From Heligmosomoides polygyrus polygyrus (taxonomy: Eukaryota > Nematoda > Chromadorea > Rhabditida > Heligmosomidae), in the NCBI GenBank assembly GCA_947396885.1, contig OX377206.1:50327631-50391630 (forward strand): a DNA stretch of 64,000 nucleotides, read 5' to 3'. This document shows, one piece after another, positions 27,640 through 39,450 of the stretch (positions are counted from its first letter, which is position 1; each line of letters starts with the position of its first letter). The translations under genes and the position numbers were made by a program. The notes beneath the pieces were generated by a model. That model worked only from the letters and a program-made list of their open reading frames with translations, did no database searches and was not told the DNA's origin.

Positions 27640-30600
27640 TTTTTTAAACCGGACCTCTGTTGAGCTTCATCCGTGGCATCTCTTCTAAACACTGACGTCC
27701 TTTGCGCGACATTTGTCGCCTATTCTCGGAAGACGGACCTCTGCTGAACGACATCGGTGACACATATTCTGAACCCTGACGCCCTTTGCGTAATATCGTT
27801 GACAACTTTGTGAACCCGGACGGCTGTTGAGCGACATCGGTGACACGTATTCTGAACTCGAACCCCCGTTGATCAACGTATTCTTAAAGCGGACATCCTC
27901 TGCGCGTATCTGTGACATGACTTACGGACCCGGACGTCTGTTGAACCTCACCGGTTGCATCTCCTCTTAACACGGACGCACTTTGCACGACATCGATGAC
28001 CTGTTCTCGGAACCCGGACGCCTGTTGAACGAAATTGATGACACCTCTTCTGAACCCGGGCGGCAGTTGAACGACGTCGTTGACATGTCTTCTTAGACCG
28101 GACTCTGTTGAGCGGCAACCGTGGCATCTCTTCTAGACACGGACGCCCTTTGCGCGGCATCAGTGACCTGCTATCGGAACACGGACCTCTGCTGAACGAC
28201 ATCGGTGACACATATTCTGAACCGTGACGCCCTTTGCGTGATATCGTTGACACCTTTGTGAACCCGGACGGCTGTTGAGCGACATCGGTGACACGTATTC
28301 TGAACTCGAACGCCCGTTGATCAACGTATTCTTAAAGCGGACATCTTCTGCGCGTATCTGTGGCATGACTTATGGACCCGGACGTCTGTTGAACCTCACC
28401 GGTGGCATCTCCTCTTAACACGGACGCACTTTGCACGACATCGATGACCTGTTCTCGGAACCCGGACGCCTGTTGAACGAAATTGGTGACACCTCTTCTG
28501 AACCCGGGCGGCGGTTGAACGACGTCGTTGACATGTCTTCTTAAACCGGAGTCTGTTGAGCGGCATCCGTGGCATCTCTTCTAGACACGGACGCCCTTTG
28601 CGCGGCATCGGTGACCTGTTCTCGGAACACGGACCTCTGCTGAACGACATCGGTGACACATATTCTGAACCCTGACGCCCTTTGCGTGATATCGTTGACA
28701 CCTTTGTAAACCCGGACGGCTGTTGAGCGACATCGGTGACACGTATTCTGAACTCGAACGCCCGTTGATCAACGTATTCTTAAAGCGGAAATCTTCTGCG
28801 CGTATCTGTGGCATGACTTATGGACCCGGACGTCTGTTGAACCTCACCGGTGGCATCTCCTCTTAACGCGGACGCACTTTGCACGACATCTGTGGCCTGT
28901 CCTCGGAACACGGACCTCTGCTGAACGACATCGGTGACACATATTCTGAACCCTGACGCCCTTTGCGTAATATCGTTAACAACTTTGTGAACCCGGACGG
29001 CTGTTGAGCGACATCGGTGACACGTATTCTGAACTCGAACGCCCTTTGATCAACGTATTCTTAAAGCGGACATCCTCTGAGCGTATCGGTGACATGACTT
29101 ATGGACCCGGACGTCTGTTGAACCTCACCGGTGGCATCTCTTCCTAACACGGACGCCCTTTGAGCGACATCTGTGGCCTGTCCTCGGAGCCCGGATGCCT
29201 GTTGAACGAAATTGGTGACAAGTATTCTGAACCCGGGCGGCGGTTGAACGACGTCGTTGACATGTCTTCTTAAACCGACTCTGTTGAGCGGCATCCGTGG
29301 CATCTCTTCTAGACAAGGACGCTCTTTGCGCGACATCTGTGGCCTGTCCTCGGAGCCCGGATGCCTGTTGAACGAAATTGGTGACACCTCTTCTAAACCC
29401 GGGCGGCGGTTGAACGACGTCGTTGACATGTCTTCTTAAACCGGAGTCTGTTGAGCGGCATCCGTGGCATCTCTTCTAGACACGGACGCCCTTTGCGCAG
29501 CATCGGTGACCTGTTCTCGGAAGACGGACCTCTGCTGAACGACATTGGTGACACATATTCTGAACCCTGACGCCCTTTGCGTGATATCGTTGACACCTTT
29601 GTAAACCCGGACGGCTGTTGAGCGACATCGGTGACACGTATTCTAAACTCGAACGCCCGTTGATCAACGTATTCTTAAAGCGGAAATCTTCTGCGCGTAT
29701 CTGTGGCATGACTTATGGACCCGGACGTCTGTTGAACCTCACCGGTGGCATCTCCTCTTAACGCGGACGCACTTTGCACGACATCTGTGGCCTGTCCTCG
29801 GAACACGGACCTCTGCTGAACGACATCGGTGACACATATTCTGAACCCTGACGCCCTTTGCGTAATATCGTTAACAACTTTGTGAACCCGGACGGCTGTT
29901 GAGCGACATCGGTGACACGTATTCTGAACTCGAACGCCCTTTGATCAACGTATTCTTAAAGCGGACATCCTCTGAGCGTATCGGTGACATGACTTATGGA
30001 CCCGGACGTCTGTTGAACCTCACCGGTGGCATCTCTTCCTAACACGGACGCCCTTTGCGCGACATCTGTGGCCTGTCCTCGGAGCCCGGATGCCTGTTGA
30101 ACGAAATTGGTGACAAGTATTCTGAACCCGGGCGGCGGTTGAACGACGTCGTTGACATGTCTTCTTAAACCGACTCTGTTGAGCGGCATCCGTGGCATCT
30201 CTTCTAGACAAGGACGCTCTTTGCGCGACATCTGTGGCCTGTCCTCGGAGCCCGGATGCCTGTTGAACGAAATTGGTGACACCTCTTCTGAACCCGGGCG
30301 GCGGTTGAACGACGTCGTTGACATGTCTTCTTAAACCGGAGTCTGTTGAGCGGCATCCGTGGCATCTCTTCTAGACACGGACGCCCTTTGCGCGGCATCG
30401 GTGACCTGTTCTCGGAAGACGGACCTCTGCTGAACGACATCGGTGACACATATTCTGAACCCTGACGCCCTTTGCGTAATATCGTTGACAACTTTGTGAA
30501 CCCGGACGGCTGTTGAGCGACATCGGTGACACGTATTCTGAACTCGAACCCCCGTTGATCAACGTATTCTTAAAGCGGACATCCTCTGCGCGTATCTGTG

Positions 30601-31730
30601 ACATGACTTACGGACCCGGACGTCTGTTGAACCTCACCGGTTGCATCTCCTCTTAACACGGACGCACTTTGCACGACATCGATGACCTGTTCTCGGAACC
30701 CGGACGCCTGTTGAACGAAATTGGTGACACCTCTTCTGAACCCGGGCGGCGGTTGAACGACGTCGTTGACATGTCTTCTTAAACCGGAGTCTGTTGAGCG
30801 GCATCCGTGGCATCTCTTCTAGACACGGACGCCCTTTGCGCGGCATCGGTGACCTGTTCTCGGAAGACGGACCTCTGCTGAACGACATCGGTGACACATA
30901 TTCTGAACCCTGACGCCCTTTGCGTGATATCGTTGACACCTTTGTAAACCCGGACGGCTGTTGAGCGACATCGGTGACACGTATTCTGAACTCGAACGCC
31001 CGTTGATCAACGTATTCTTAAAGCGGAAATCTTCTGCGCGTATCTGTGACATGACTTATGGACCCGGACGTCTGTTGAACCTCACCGGTGGCATCTCCTC
31101 TTAACGTGGACGCACTTTGCACGACATCTGTGACCTGTTCTCGGAACACGGACCTTTGCTGAACGACATCGGTGACACATATTCTGAACCCTGACGCCCT
31201 TTGCGTGATATCCTTGACACCTTTGTGAACCCGGACGGCTGTTGAGCGACATCGGTGACACGTATTCTAAACTCGAACCCCCGTTGATCAACGTATTCTT
31301 AAAGCGGACATCCTCTGCGCGTATCTGTGACATGACTTATGGACCCGGACGTCTGTTGAACCTCACCGGTGGCATCTCTTCTTAACACGGACGCACTTTG
31401 CACGACATCGATGACCTGTTCTCGGAACCCGGACGCCTGTTGAACGAAATTGATGACACCTCTTCTGAACCCGGGCGGCAGTTGAACGACGTCGTTGACA
31501 TGTCTTCTTAGACCGGACTCTGTTGCGCTTCATCCGTTGCATCTCTATTGAACATGGACGCCCTTTGCGCGGCATCGGTGACCTGTTCTCGGAACACGGA
31601 CCTCTGCTGAACGACATTGGTGACACATATTCTGAACCCTGACGCCCTTTGCGTGATATCCTTGACACCTTTGTGAACCCGGACGGCTGTTGAACGACGT
31701 CGTTGACATGTCTTCTCAAACCGGACTCTG
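27640..31730. repeat. Family B satellite block with 447/448- and 895-bp periods
   Basis: Monomers of the type seen in the 6.8-kb island fill this block. The higher-order period is about 447-448 bp (27,948 to 28,396; 30,371 to 30,819), and alternating units give an 895-bp dimer period (29,061 to 29,956; 29,257 to 30,152; 29,476 to 30,371). One-base variants alternate between CCTCTGCGCG and CTTCTGCGCG, and between CAACTTTGTG and CACCTTTGTA. 448 bp is not a multiple of 42, so some monomers in the unit are shortened. Confidence 0.85.
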
Positions 31731-31979
31731 TTGGGCGGCATCCGTGGCATTTCTTCTAGACACGGACGCCCCTTGCGCGACATCTGTGGCCTGTTCTCGG
31801 AGCCTGGATGCCTGTTGAACGAAATTGGTGACAAGTACTCTGAACCCGGACGCGTATTCATCGGAATTGGTGACACTTCTTCTGAAAGGGGCGGCAGTTG
31901 GACGACGACGTTGACATGTCTACTTAAACCGGACCTCTGTTGAACCTCATCAATGGCATCTCTTCTAAACACGGACGCC

Positions 31980-33911
31980 CTTTGCGCGACATCTGTGGCC
32001 TGTCCTCGGAGCCCGGATGCCTGTTGAGCCGCGTCTGTGACACGTCTTCTGGACCCGGACGCTCGCTGAACGACGTCGTTGACGTGTGTTCTCAAACCGG
32101 ACCTCTGTTGAGCAGTGTCGGTGACACGCATTCTGAACCCGGACGCGTATTCATCGAAACTGGTGATACCTCTTCTGAACCCGGGCGGCGGTTGAACGAC
32201 GTCGTTGACATGTCTTCTTAAACCGGACTCTGTTGAACCTCATCAGTGGCATCTCTTCTAAACACGGACGCCCTTTGCGCGACATCTGTGGCCTGTTCTC
32301 GGAACCCGGATGCCTGTTGAACGAAATTGTTGACACCTCTTCTGAACCCGGGCGGCAGTTGAACGACGTCGTTGACATGTCTTCTCAAACCGGACTCTGT
32401 TGGGCGGCATCCGTGGCATCTCTTCTAGACACGGACGCCCTTTGCGCGACATCTGTGGCCTGTCCTCGGAGCCCGGATGCCTGTTGAGCCGCGTCTGTGA
32501 CACGTCTTCTGGACCCGGACGCTCGCTGAACGACGTCGTTGACGTGTGTTCTCAAACCGGACCTCTGTTGAGCAGTGTCGGTGACACGCATTCTGAACCC
32601 GGACGCGTATTCATCGAAACTGGTGATACCTCTTCTGAACCCGGGCGGCGGTTGAACGACGTCGTTGACATGTCTTCTTAAACCGGACTCTGTTGAACCT
32701 CATCAGTGGCATCTCTTCTAAACACGGACGCCCTTTGCGCGACATCTGTGGCCTGTTCTCGGAACCCGGATGCCTGTTGAACGAAATTGTTGACACCTCT
32801 TCTGAACCCGGGCGGCAGTTGAACGACGTCGTTGACATGTCTTCTCAAACCGGACTCTGTTGGGCGGCATCCGTGGCATCTCTTCTAGACACGGACGCCC
32901 TTTGCGCGACATCTGTGGCCTGTCCTCGGAGCCCGGATGCCTGTTGAGCCGCGTCTGTGACACGTCTTCTGGACCCGGACGCTCGCTGAACGACGTCGTT
33001 GACGTGTGTTCTCAAACCGGACCTCTGTTGAGCAGTGTCGGTGACACGCATTCTGAACCCGGACGCGTATTCATCGAAACTGGTGATACCTCTTCTGAAC
33101 CCGGGCGGCGGTTGAACGACGTCGTTGACATGTCTTCTTAAACCGGACTCTGTTGAACCTCATCAGTGGCATCTCTTCTAAACACGGACGCCCTTTGCGC
33201 GACATCTGTGGCCTGTTCTCGGAACCCGGATGCCTGTTGAACGAAATTGTTGACACCTCTTCTGAACCCGGGCGGCAGTTGAACGACGTCGTTGACATGT
33301 CTTCTCAAACCGGACTCTGTTGGGCGGCATCCGTGGCATCTCTTCTAGACACGGACGCCCTTTGCGCGACATCTGTGGCCTGTCCTCGGAGCCCGGATGC
33401 CTGTTGAGCCGCGTCTGTGACACGTCTTCTGGACCCGGACGCTCGCTGAACGACGTCGTTGACGTGTGTTCTCAAACCGGACCTCTGTTGAGCAGTGTCG
33501 GTGACACGCATTCTGAACCCGGACGCGTATTCATCGAAACTGGTGATACCTCTTCTGAACCCGGGCGGCGGTTGAACGACGTCGTTGACATGTCTTCTTA
33601 AACCGGACTCTGTTGAACCTCATCAGTGGCATCTCTTCTAAACACGGACGCCCTTTGCGCGACATCTGTGGCCTGTTCTCGGAACCCGGATGCCTGTTGA
33701 ACGAAATTGTTGACACCTCTTCTGAACCCGGGCGGCAGTTGAACGACGTCGTTGACATGTCTTCTCAAACCGGACTCTGTTGGGCGGCATCCGTGGCATC
33801 TCTTCTAGACACGGACGCCCTTTGCGCGACATCTGTGGCCTGTCCTCGGAGCCCGGATGCCTGTTGAGCCGCGTCTGTGACACGTCTTCTGGACCCGGAC
33901 GCTCGCTGAAC
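31980..33911. repeat. 460-bp higher-order unit repeated about 4.2 times
   Basis: The lines starting at 32,221 and 32,681 match base for base, and 33,141 and 33,601 continue the same 460-bp period. Unit landmarks are GTTGAGCCGCGTCTGTGAC, CCCGGACGCTCGCTGAACG, GACGTGTGTTCTCAAACC and TGTTGGGCGGCATCCG. I found no difference between copies by eye. The period ends at 33,911, where GCTCGCTGAACGACGTC changes to GCTCGCTGAACGATGAC. A diverged partial copy sits at about 34,640-35,290. Such uniformity implies very recent amplification or gene conversion, or an assembly effect. Confidence 0.92.
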
Positions 33912-35740
33912 GATGACGTTGACATGTCTTCTTAAACCCGACCTCTGTTGAGCCTTATCCGTTGCATCTCTTCTAGACACGGACGCCCTTTTCGCGGCAT
34001 CGGTGACCTGTTCTCGGAACACGGACCTCTGCTGAACGACATCGGTGACACATATTCTGAACCCTGACGCCCTTTGCGTGATATCCTTGACACCTTTGTG
34101 AACCCGGACGGCTGTTGAGCGACATCGGTGACACGTATTCTGAACTCGAGCGCCCTTTGATCAACGTATTCTTAAAGCGGACATCCTCTGCGCGTATCGG
34201 TGACATGACTTATGGACCCGGACGTCTGTTGAACCTCACCGGTAGCATCTCTTCTTAACACGGACGCACTTTGCGCGACATCTGTGACCTGTCCTCGGAG
34301 CCCGGATGCCTGCTGAACGAAATTGGTGACACCTCTTCTAAACCCGGACGGCGGTTGAACGACGTCGTTGACATGTCTTCTTTAACCGGACCTCTGTTCA
34401 ACCTCATCCGTGGCATCTCTTCTGAACATGGACGTCCTTTGCGCGACATCTGTGGCCTGTTCTCGGAGCCCGGATGCCTGTTGAACGAAATTGGTGACAA
34501 GTACTCTGAACCCGGACGCGTATTCATCGGAATTGGTGACACCTCTTCTGAACCCGGGCGGCAGTTGAACGACGTCGTTGACATGTCTTCTTAAACCGGA
34601 CTCTGTTGAGCTTCATCCGTGGCATCTCTTCTAGACACGGACGCCCTTTGCGCGACATCTGTGGCCTGTCCTCGGAGCCCGGATGCCTGTTGAGCCGCGT
34701 CTGTGACACGTCTTCTGGACCCGGACGCTCGCTGAACGACGTCGTTGACGTGTGTTCTCAAACCGGACCTTTGTTGAGCAGTTTCGGTGACACGCATTCT
34801 GAACCCGGACGCGTATTCATCGAAACTGGTGATACCTCTTCTGAACCCGGGCGGCGGTTGAACGACGTCGTTGACATGTCTTCTTAAACCGGAATCTGTT
34901 GAACCTCATCAGTGGCATCTCTTCTAAACACGGACGCCCTTTGCGCGACATCTGTGGCCTGTTCTCGGAACCCGGATGCCTGTTGAACGAAATTGTTGAC
35001 ACCTCTTCTGAACCCGGGCGGCAGTTGAACGACGTCGTTGACATGTCTTCTCAAACCGGACTCTGTTGGGCGGCATCCGTGGCATCTCTTCTAGACACGG
35101 ACGCCCTTTGCGCGACATCTGTGGCCTGTCCTCGGAGCCCGGATGCCTGTTGAGCCGCGTCTGTGACACGTCTTCTGGACCCGGACGCTCGCTGAACGAC
35201 GTCGTTGACGTGTGTTCTCAAACTGGACCTCTGTTGAGCAGTGTCGGTGACACGCATTCTGAACCCGGACGCGTATTCATCGAAGCTGGTGATACCTCTT
35301 CTGGAACGGGCGGCAGTTGGACGATGACGTTGACATGTCTTCTTAAACCCGACCTCTGTTGAGCCTTATCCGTTGCATCTCTTCTAGACACGGACGCCCT
35401 TTGCACGACATCTGTGGCCTGTCCTCGGAACACGGACCTCTGCTGAACGACATCGGTGACACATATTCTGAACCCTGACGCCCTTTGCGTGATATCGTTG
35501 ACACCTTTGTGAACCCGGACGGCTGTTGAGCGACATCGGTGACACGTATTCTGAACTCGAACGCCCGTTGATCAACGTATTCTTAAAGCGGACATCCTCT
35601 GCGCGTATCGGTGACATGACTTATGGAACCGGACGTCTGTTGAACCTTACCGGTGGCATCTCCTCTTAACACGGACGCACTTTGCACGACATCGATGACC
35701 TGTTCTCGGAACCCGGACGCCTGTTAATCGGTGTCGGTGA
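33912..35740. repeat. Mixed satellite segment at the array edge
   Basis: This segment contains family B monomers (34,000-34,260 and 35,400-35,735), family A-like monomers (34,270-34,620) and a diverged copy of the 460-bp unit (34,640-35,290) with differences such as GCAGTTTCGG at 34,778 and CATCGAAGCTGG at 35,278. Divergence is higher than further inside the array, as expected at the edge of a homogenised satellite. Confidence 0.8.
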
Positions 35741-36036
35741 GGTTGACAGGTCACCGATGTCGTGCAAAGAGCGTCCGTGGTAATAGGAGATGCCACCGGT
35801 GATGTTCAACAGACGTCCGGGTTTAGAAGTTATGTCACCAATATCGTGCAGAAGACGTCCGGGTTCAGAATACGTGTCACCGTTGCCACTCAACAGGCTT
35901 CCGGGTTCAGAGAACATGACGTCGACGTCGTTCAACTATCACCGGGTTTAGAATACGTCTGCAACGCCGTTTAACAACCGTTCGGGTTCTGAAGAATGTC
36001 ACCGATGTCGCGCAAAGAGCGTCCGTTTGCGTAGTT
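35741..36036 (-). repeat. Inverted satellite segment (array orientation flip)
   Basis: From about 35,741 the monomers run in the opposite direction: TCACCGATGTCGTGCAAAG, GAGCGTCCG, GTTCAACAGACGTCCGGG, GAATACGTGTCACCGTTG and ACTCAACAGGCTTCCGGG are reverse complements of array motifs such as CCCGGACGTCTGTTGAAC and CGGTGACACGTATTC. About seven diverged monomers are present. The junction has a small inverted repeat, TCGGTGA (35,734-35,740) and TCACCGA (35,751-35,757), around a 10-bp spacer. Satellite similarity stops near 36,036. Confidence 0.9.
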
Positions 36037-36299
36037 CCAACCCACTTTTCCACCCCCATACAACAAAGTATATAAAGAGTTGGACCACCACTTAAAAAGG
36101 TTTCTGGCTGACAGACAAAGTTGAAATCCAGAACATGTAAAAATAGCATTGTTCTCTATAATTCGGTCTAATCTGAAAGTCATGCAGAACTTCCTGTTCT
36201 AATCCTGATGACGTTATCCTTTATGTAAATGATAGTCGAAAAGCTTAACCATTGGCAATTTTTTTTGCATTAATTTTTACTCAAGTAGAGAATCCTGCT
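36037..36299. other. Unassigned spacer between satellite and LINE remnant
   Basis: About 260 bp of AT-rich sequence between the last satellite monomer and the first recognisable CR1-like reverse transcriptase codons. I see no gene, tRNA or repeat here that I can name. Confidence 0.5.
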
Positions 36300-37050
36300 A
36301 GTGCTGCGCCTAACGACAGAAGGACGAGCTTCTGTTTAGCCAGAAAATGAAGCCAGTGAAGGCTAGGGATGTTTTAAAATCAATGAAGCAATTGAAAGCA
36401 TCCACATCATTACTTTTCGTCGGAGTTCCACGAACGGTTTACAACAAATGTGCTCTCATTCCTTCTAGGCCTTTGGCCATAATTTGTAATATTTCCATAA
36501 TCTATAGCGAAGTTATCGTGATTTGAAAATATCAATGGTTGCAGCTATTTCCAGTATTCCTATGCCTGAGTTGCAATCTTCCTTGCTGCCCATTATTATA
36601 ATTCCCACCCCAATAAAAGCGATGCAAGGCACTGTCAGACGGAAACAAATTGCTGGATGTCTATCCAGAGGTAATACAATTCCATACAAACAACACGGCT
36701 TCATGGCAGGTGTTTCCCCCGCTCTCAGCATTCTGATCGCTTATTTGATTGGAACCTTGTACAAAACAATGGAAATTCACTTCGTTTGTCCAAAGCTTGC
36801 AGGTATATTATTTATCAAAAACTTTTAAGCGATTAAGCGAGTTGTACCAGAATCAAATTTATTTCTCTCTTCTGAAGAGGATACGTTCATAATTGAGTGA
36901 GAGCATATGCGCGCCAAATTCAGTCATTCTTTTTCGGAATACTATGGCTACAAAATTAACAAGCCACAAGGAGGCGTGCTATCGCAGATCCTTTCCCTTG
37001 CTTACACTTCCGACCTGTCTCGAAGCTAGCTATAAACCCATATGTTAGCG
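36300..37050 (+). pseudogene. CR1-like LINE ORF2 remnant, reverse transcriptase, left part
   Basis: Conceptual translation in shifting + frames gives reverse transcriptase blocks in the right order: VLKSMKQLKAS near 36,385, VYNKCA near 36,440, a block with YKQHGFMAGVS near 36,690, and KPQGGVLSQILSLAYTSDLS at 36,958-37,017, matching the RT box that usually reads GVPQGGVLSP. The last codons before the break read NPYVSVRMY (about 37,026-37,052); in CR1-type RTs this precedes the catalytic ADD box, which here reappears at 39,460. Several frameshifts and stops make it a dead copy. The class follows from these blocks; the exact family would need a search. Confidence 0.8.
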
Positions 37051-37295
37051 TGAGAATGTATGTGCCGGTGTCCGTGTCCCTTGTGACAGGTCGGCCTATG
37101 GAGATCCCATGTCACATCATATGGCTGAAGGTGCTGAATGTTCCACGAGATAATGCTATGGCGTCCGCGGAAACCGACGCGCACTCGCAAAGCCCGGCAA
37201 GTGTGAGAAGTATGCGAGGGTCCCTAATGCGAGGACGGCATCGGAGGGCAATTGAGCTAGTCCGTTAGTACCGCAACGTAAGTAAGACCCGCGTA

Positions 37296-37828
37296 GCTGC
37301 GCTGACGCTCCGCAGTCAGGCTGCATTGAGAGAGCCAAGGATGAGTTTTGGACCCTGCTTGATGAAAAAACAGCAGAGGTACCGTCACGAGACGCTGTCG
37401 TTATCGCGGGTGACCTTAACGGTCATGTTGGGACTGCGAAAGATGGTCACAGCTGTCATGGCGGTTTCAGTTATGGGGCGTGTAACGCTGATGGTGGGCG
37501 AATCCTTGAGTATGCGGACTCGCATAACCTCGTCATCACGAACACCGTATTTCGAAAGCGTGACTCCCATCTTGTGTCTTTCTATAGCGGTAGTACCAAG
37601 ACACAGATCGACTTCATCCTTGTGAAGCATCGCGATCGAAGGCTGGTCACAGATGCGCAGGTGGTGCCATACGAGACTGTCGCCACACAGCACCGCCCGC
37701 TGATATGCACTCTTAAGTTCGCCCCTCCGAGGCTGAGGCATGTCGAGCGATGCGGTCCATCGAAAATCAAGTGGTGGCAGTTGAGGAGAAACGCAGCTTT
37801 TGCTTCCGTATTCGGTTGCCGGCGGTGA
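37296..37828 (+). pseudogene. RTE endonuclease (EEP family) C-terminal half
   Basis: An open frame of about 177 codons with no internal stop encodes the C-terminal half of an exonuclease-endonuclease-phosphatase domain, the nicking enzyme of RTE retrotransposons. Visible motifs are KDEFWTLLDEKTAEVP near the start, the metal-binding AGDLNGHVG (about 37,410), RILEYADSHNLVITNT, a QIDFIL strand and QHRPL, which stands where the active-site SDHR motif is usual. A following stretch ends with IKWWQL before a stop at 37,826-37,828. The N-terminal endonuclease half is missing or unrecognisable upstream, so the protein cannot be functional. Confidence 0.85.
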
Positions 37829-37829
37829 C

Positions 37830-38735
37830 AACCGTCGACGAAATATGGAAAGATGCCGCCGATGCGATATTACAGGCTGCACGTTCTGAACACGTTCAGG
37901 TGCATGACTAAGCCTGGAGGTCGCAAGATCGGGAAACAAACATGACTGTGGACTACCGACGTAAGAGAAAAAGATCGAGAGAGGAAAAGATTATATCTTG
38001 CGTCCCTTTGACGGCGGACAATTGGCGAATGTACCAGGAGGCAAAGAAAGCGGTCAAGAAGGCCGTTGTCGTTGCAAAAGCAGCTCATTCTGATGAGTTC
38101 AGCGATAAACTTGAGACGACATATTTACCGACTTGCCAAAGCACATCATCTTCAGACCGAGGACATCGAGAAATCCCTAGGCGTCAACGATGAGGACAGC
38201 CATCTACTGATGAACAGCAAAAGGGTAGTGAAACGATAGCATGACTACTTCGAGAGAGTTTCGACAGTAGAGTTTGCTCATCCGCCTATCCCATGCGACC
38301 CTATTGCTCATAGTCCTGTGCAGAAAATCACTCTGGGGGAGATGGAGGCGGCTTTGAAGAAGATGATGCCAGGCAAAGCAACGAGCCCCGACGACATAGC
38401 GGCCGACCTATGGAAGTTGAGGTGCTCTTGCTGAGTGGCTTACGAAGTTCTTCAACCAGGTTGTTGCCGAAAAGAAGGTACCTAGTAGTTGGCAAGAAGG
38501 CACGACAATCTCGATTTGAAAAAAGGAGGGCGGTAGAGTGCGAGCGCCAGCCGGCACATCGGTGGAGTTTCCTATCTTCATTTTTGTTCACCAAGCTTCT
38601 GCACTTTCTCCGCTGCTTTTCGTTGTTGTAGTGGATGCCATTTCAAGAAATCTTCTGAAGCTACCCCTGGACGCTGCTCTATGCAGATGACGTAACGCCT
38701 GCAAGCGAAGATAAGACCGAACTCGAGCGACAAGC
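37830..38735 (+). pseudogene. RTE linker and reverse transcriptase, broken and internally deleted
   Basis: In changing frames the sequence reads VTTVDEIWKDAADAI, TADNWRMYQEAKKAVKKAV (from 38,019), TEDIEKSLGVND, MEAALKKMMPGKATSPDD (from 38,341) and LAEWLTKFFNQVVAEKK, which is the usual RTE order. After WQEGTTISI (about 38,515) the frame stops and continues almost at once with HQASALSPLLFVVVVDAIS (about 38,592), so most of the RT palm region is deleted. The catalytic YADD box is at 38,680-38,691, followed by LERQAQAWWDCLAIFGLKLN. Confidence 0.83.
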
Positions 38736-38741
38736 GCAAGC

Positions 38742-39440
38742 TTGGTGGGACTGCTTAGCGATCTTCGGGCTCAAGCTAAACGTCAAAGATCTAAGTACTT
38801 GACGACAGACGTTAAGGAAGCAGGGTCCATTGAGATCAATGGTACTGCGCTAGTACGAACGACAATCTTCAAGTACCTTGGATCTGTAGTTGCTTCTGGT
38901 GGTAGTCTGACGTTCGAGGTGAACTCGCACGTGAGCGCAGCGTGGTCCAAATGGCGCTCGATGACAGGCGTTTTCTGCGACAAGAAGATACCGGAACGCC
39001 TTAAATCGAGGATTTGTAGAACCATCGTCCGACTAGTAGCGATGTATGGAGCTGAGTGCTGGCCTGCAACCAAGGAGGTCCTCGCCTCAGCGTAATGGAA
39101 ACGAAAATGCTGCGCTGGGCGGCTGGTGTTACGCGTCTGGACCGTGTTCGCAACGATGAAATACGTCAGAGGTTTGGTGTCGCTCCAATTGCTGACAAGA
39201 TACGTAAAGCTCGTCTTTATGGCCACGTAATTCGCGCTAGTGGTGAGACTGTTCGGAAGATTGGCCTTAATATAGATGTCCGCGAAAAACGGCGTAAAGG
39301 GCAGTCGAAGCATTGCTGGCTTGATCGTTGCATGTGGACCTGAAAGTTGCTGGTATCCACCCCGATCAAGCATTTGATCGTGTAAAGTGGCGCCACCATA
39401 CTAGAAGAGCGGACCCCGCCTCGAAGCGGGACAAATGCTG
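38742..39440 (+). pseudogene. RTE C-terminal region
   Basis: Two overlapping frames carry the C-terminus of the RTE polyprotein: IFKYLGSVVASGGSL, KKIPERLKSRICRTIVR and AMYGAECWPATKEV in the first (to 39,095), then METKMLRWAAGVTRLDRVRN, FGVAPIADKIRKARLYGHVI, KIGLNIDV and, after another shift, DLKVAGIHPDQAFDRVKW (to about 39,420). A frameshift near 39,090 divides them. The 3' tail after the stop is short and purine-rich, as in other RTE elements. Confidence 0.85.
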
Positions 39441-39450
39441 AAAAAGAAGA

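Larger units (their letters stand above)
1..35740. repeat. Satellite array of 42-bp monomers with 167/168-bp higher-order units
   Basis: The whole stretch is tandem repeats. The basic monomer is 42 bp. Four monomer types follow one another: one starting CTGTTGAACGAAAATGG and ending CCCGGGCGG, one starting CAGTTGAACGACGACG and ending CCGGACCT, one starting CTGTTGAACCTCATCCG and ending CACGGACGC, and one starting ACTTTATGCG or CCTTTGCGCG and ending near CCGATGC. Together they make a 168-bp unit; a common one-base deletion (GAAACGGG for GAACCCGGG) gives 167 bp. Some units gain a fifth monomer (for example 837 to 1,047 = 210 bp). At 42 bp each, about 850 monomers fit. Because 42 is divisible by three, frames stay open over long distances on both strands, so open frames here are not evidence of genes. 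A centromeric or pericentromeric role is possible but not shown by the sequence. Confidence 0.98.
37051..39450 (+). mobile_element. RTE-clade non-LTR retrotransposon nested in the CR1-like element
   Basis: This insertion separates the two halves of the CR1-like RT. It contains an RTE endonuclease C-terminal half, linker, a partly deleted RT with a YADD box, and the typical RTE C-terminus with RNDEIRQRFGVAP and HPDQAFDRVKWRHHTRRADP blocks, followed by a short A-rich tail (AAAAAGAAG at about 39,440). The 5' end is truncated or degraded. A short AATGT shared by both edges (37,045-37,049 and 39,455-39,459) could be a target-site duplication but is too short to prove it. It is inactive because of frameshifts, stops and an RT deletion. 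Confidence 0.88.

Noticed and set aside
1..35740. Dozens of open frames of 60-250 codons on both strands of the satellite
   Set aside because: All follow from the 42-bp monomer (14 codons); several frames are open at once, copies are related by DNA-level duplication, and single-base deletions shift frames in most units. Not annotated as genes.
1..35740. CRISPR-like regular repeats
   Set aside because: There are no constant repeats alternating with unique spacers; the whole unit is repetitive and the flanks are eukaryotic retroelements.
1..36036. Telomeric repeats
   Set aside because: The nematode telomere hexamer TTAGGC does not occur in tandem here.
37385..37939. 184-codon reverse-strand open frame
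   Set aside because: It is the antisense shadow of the RTE endonuclease frame at 37,296-37,828.
38783..39373. 196-codon reverse-strand open frame
   Set aside because: Antisense shadow of the RTE C-terminal coding region.
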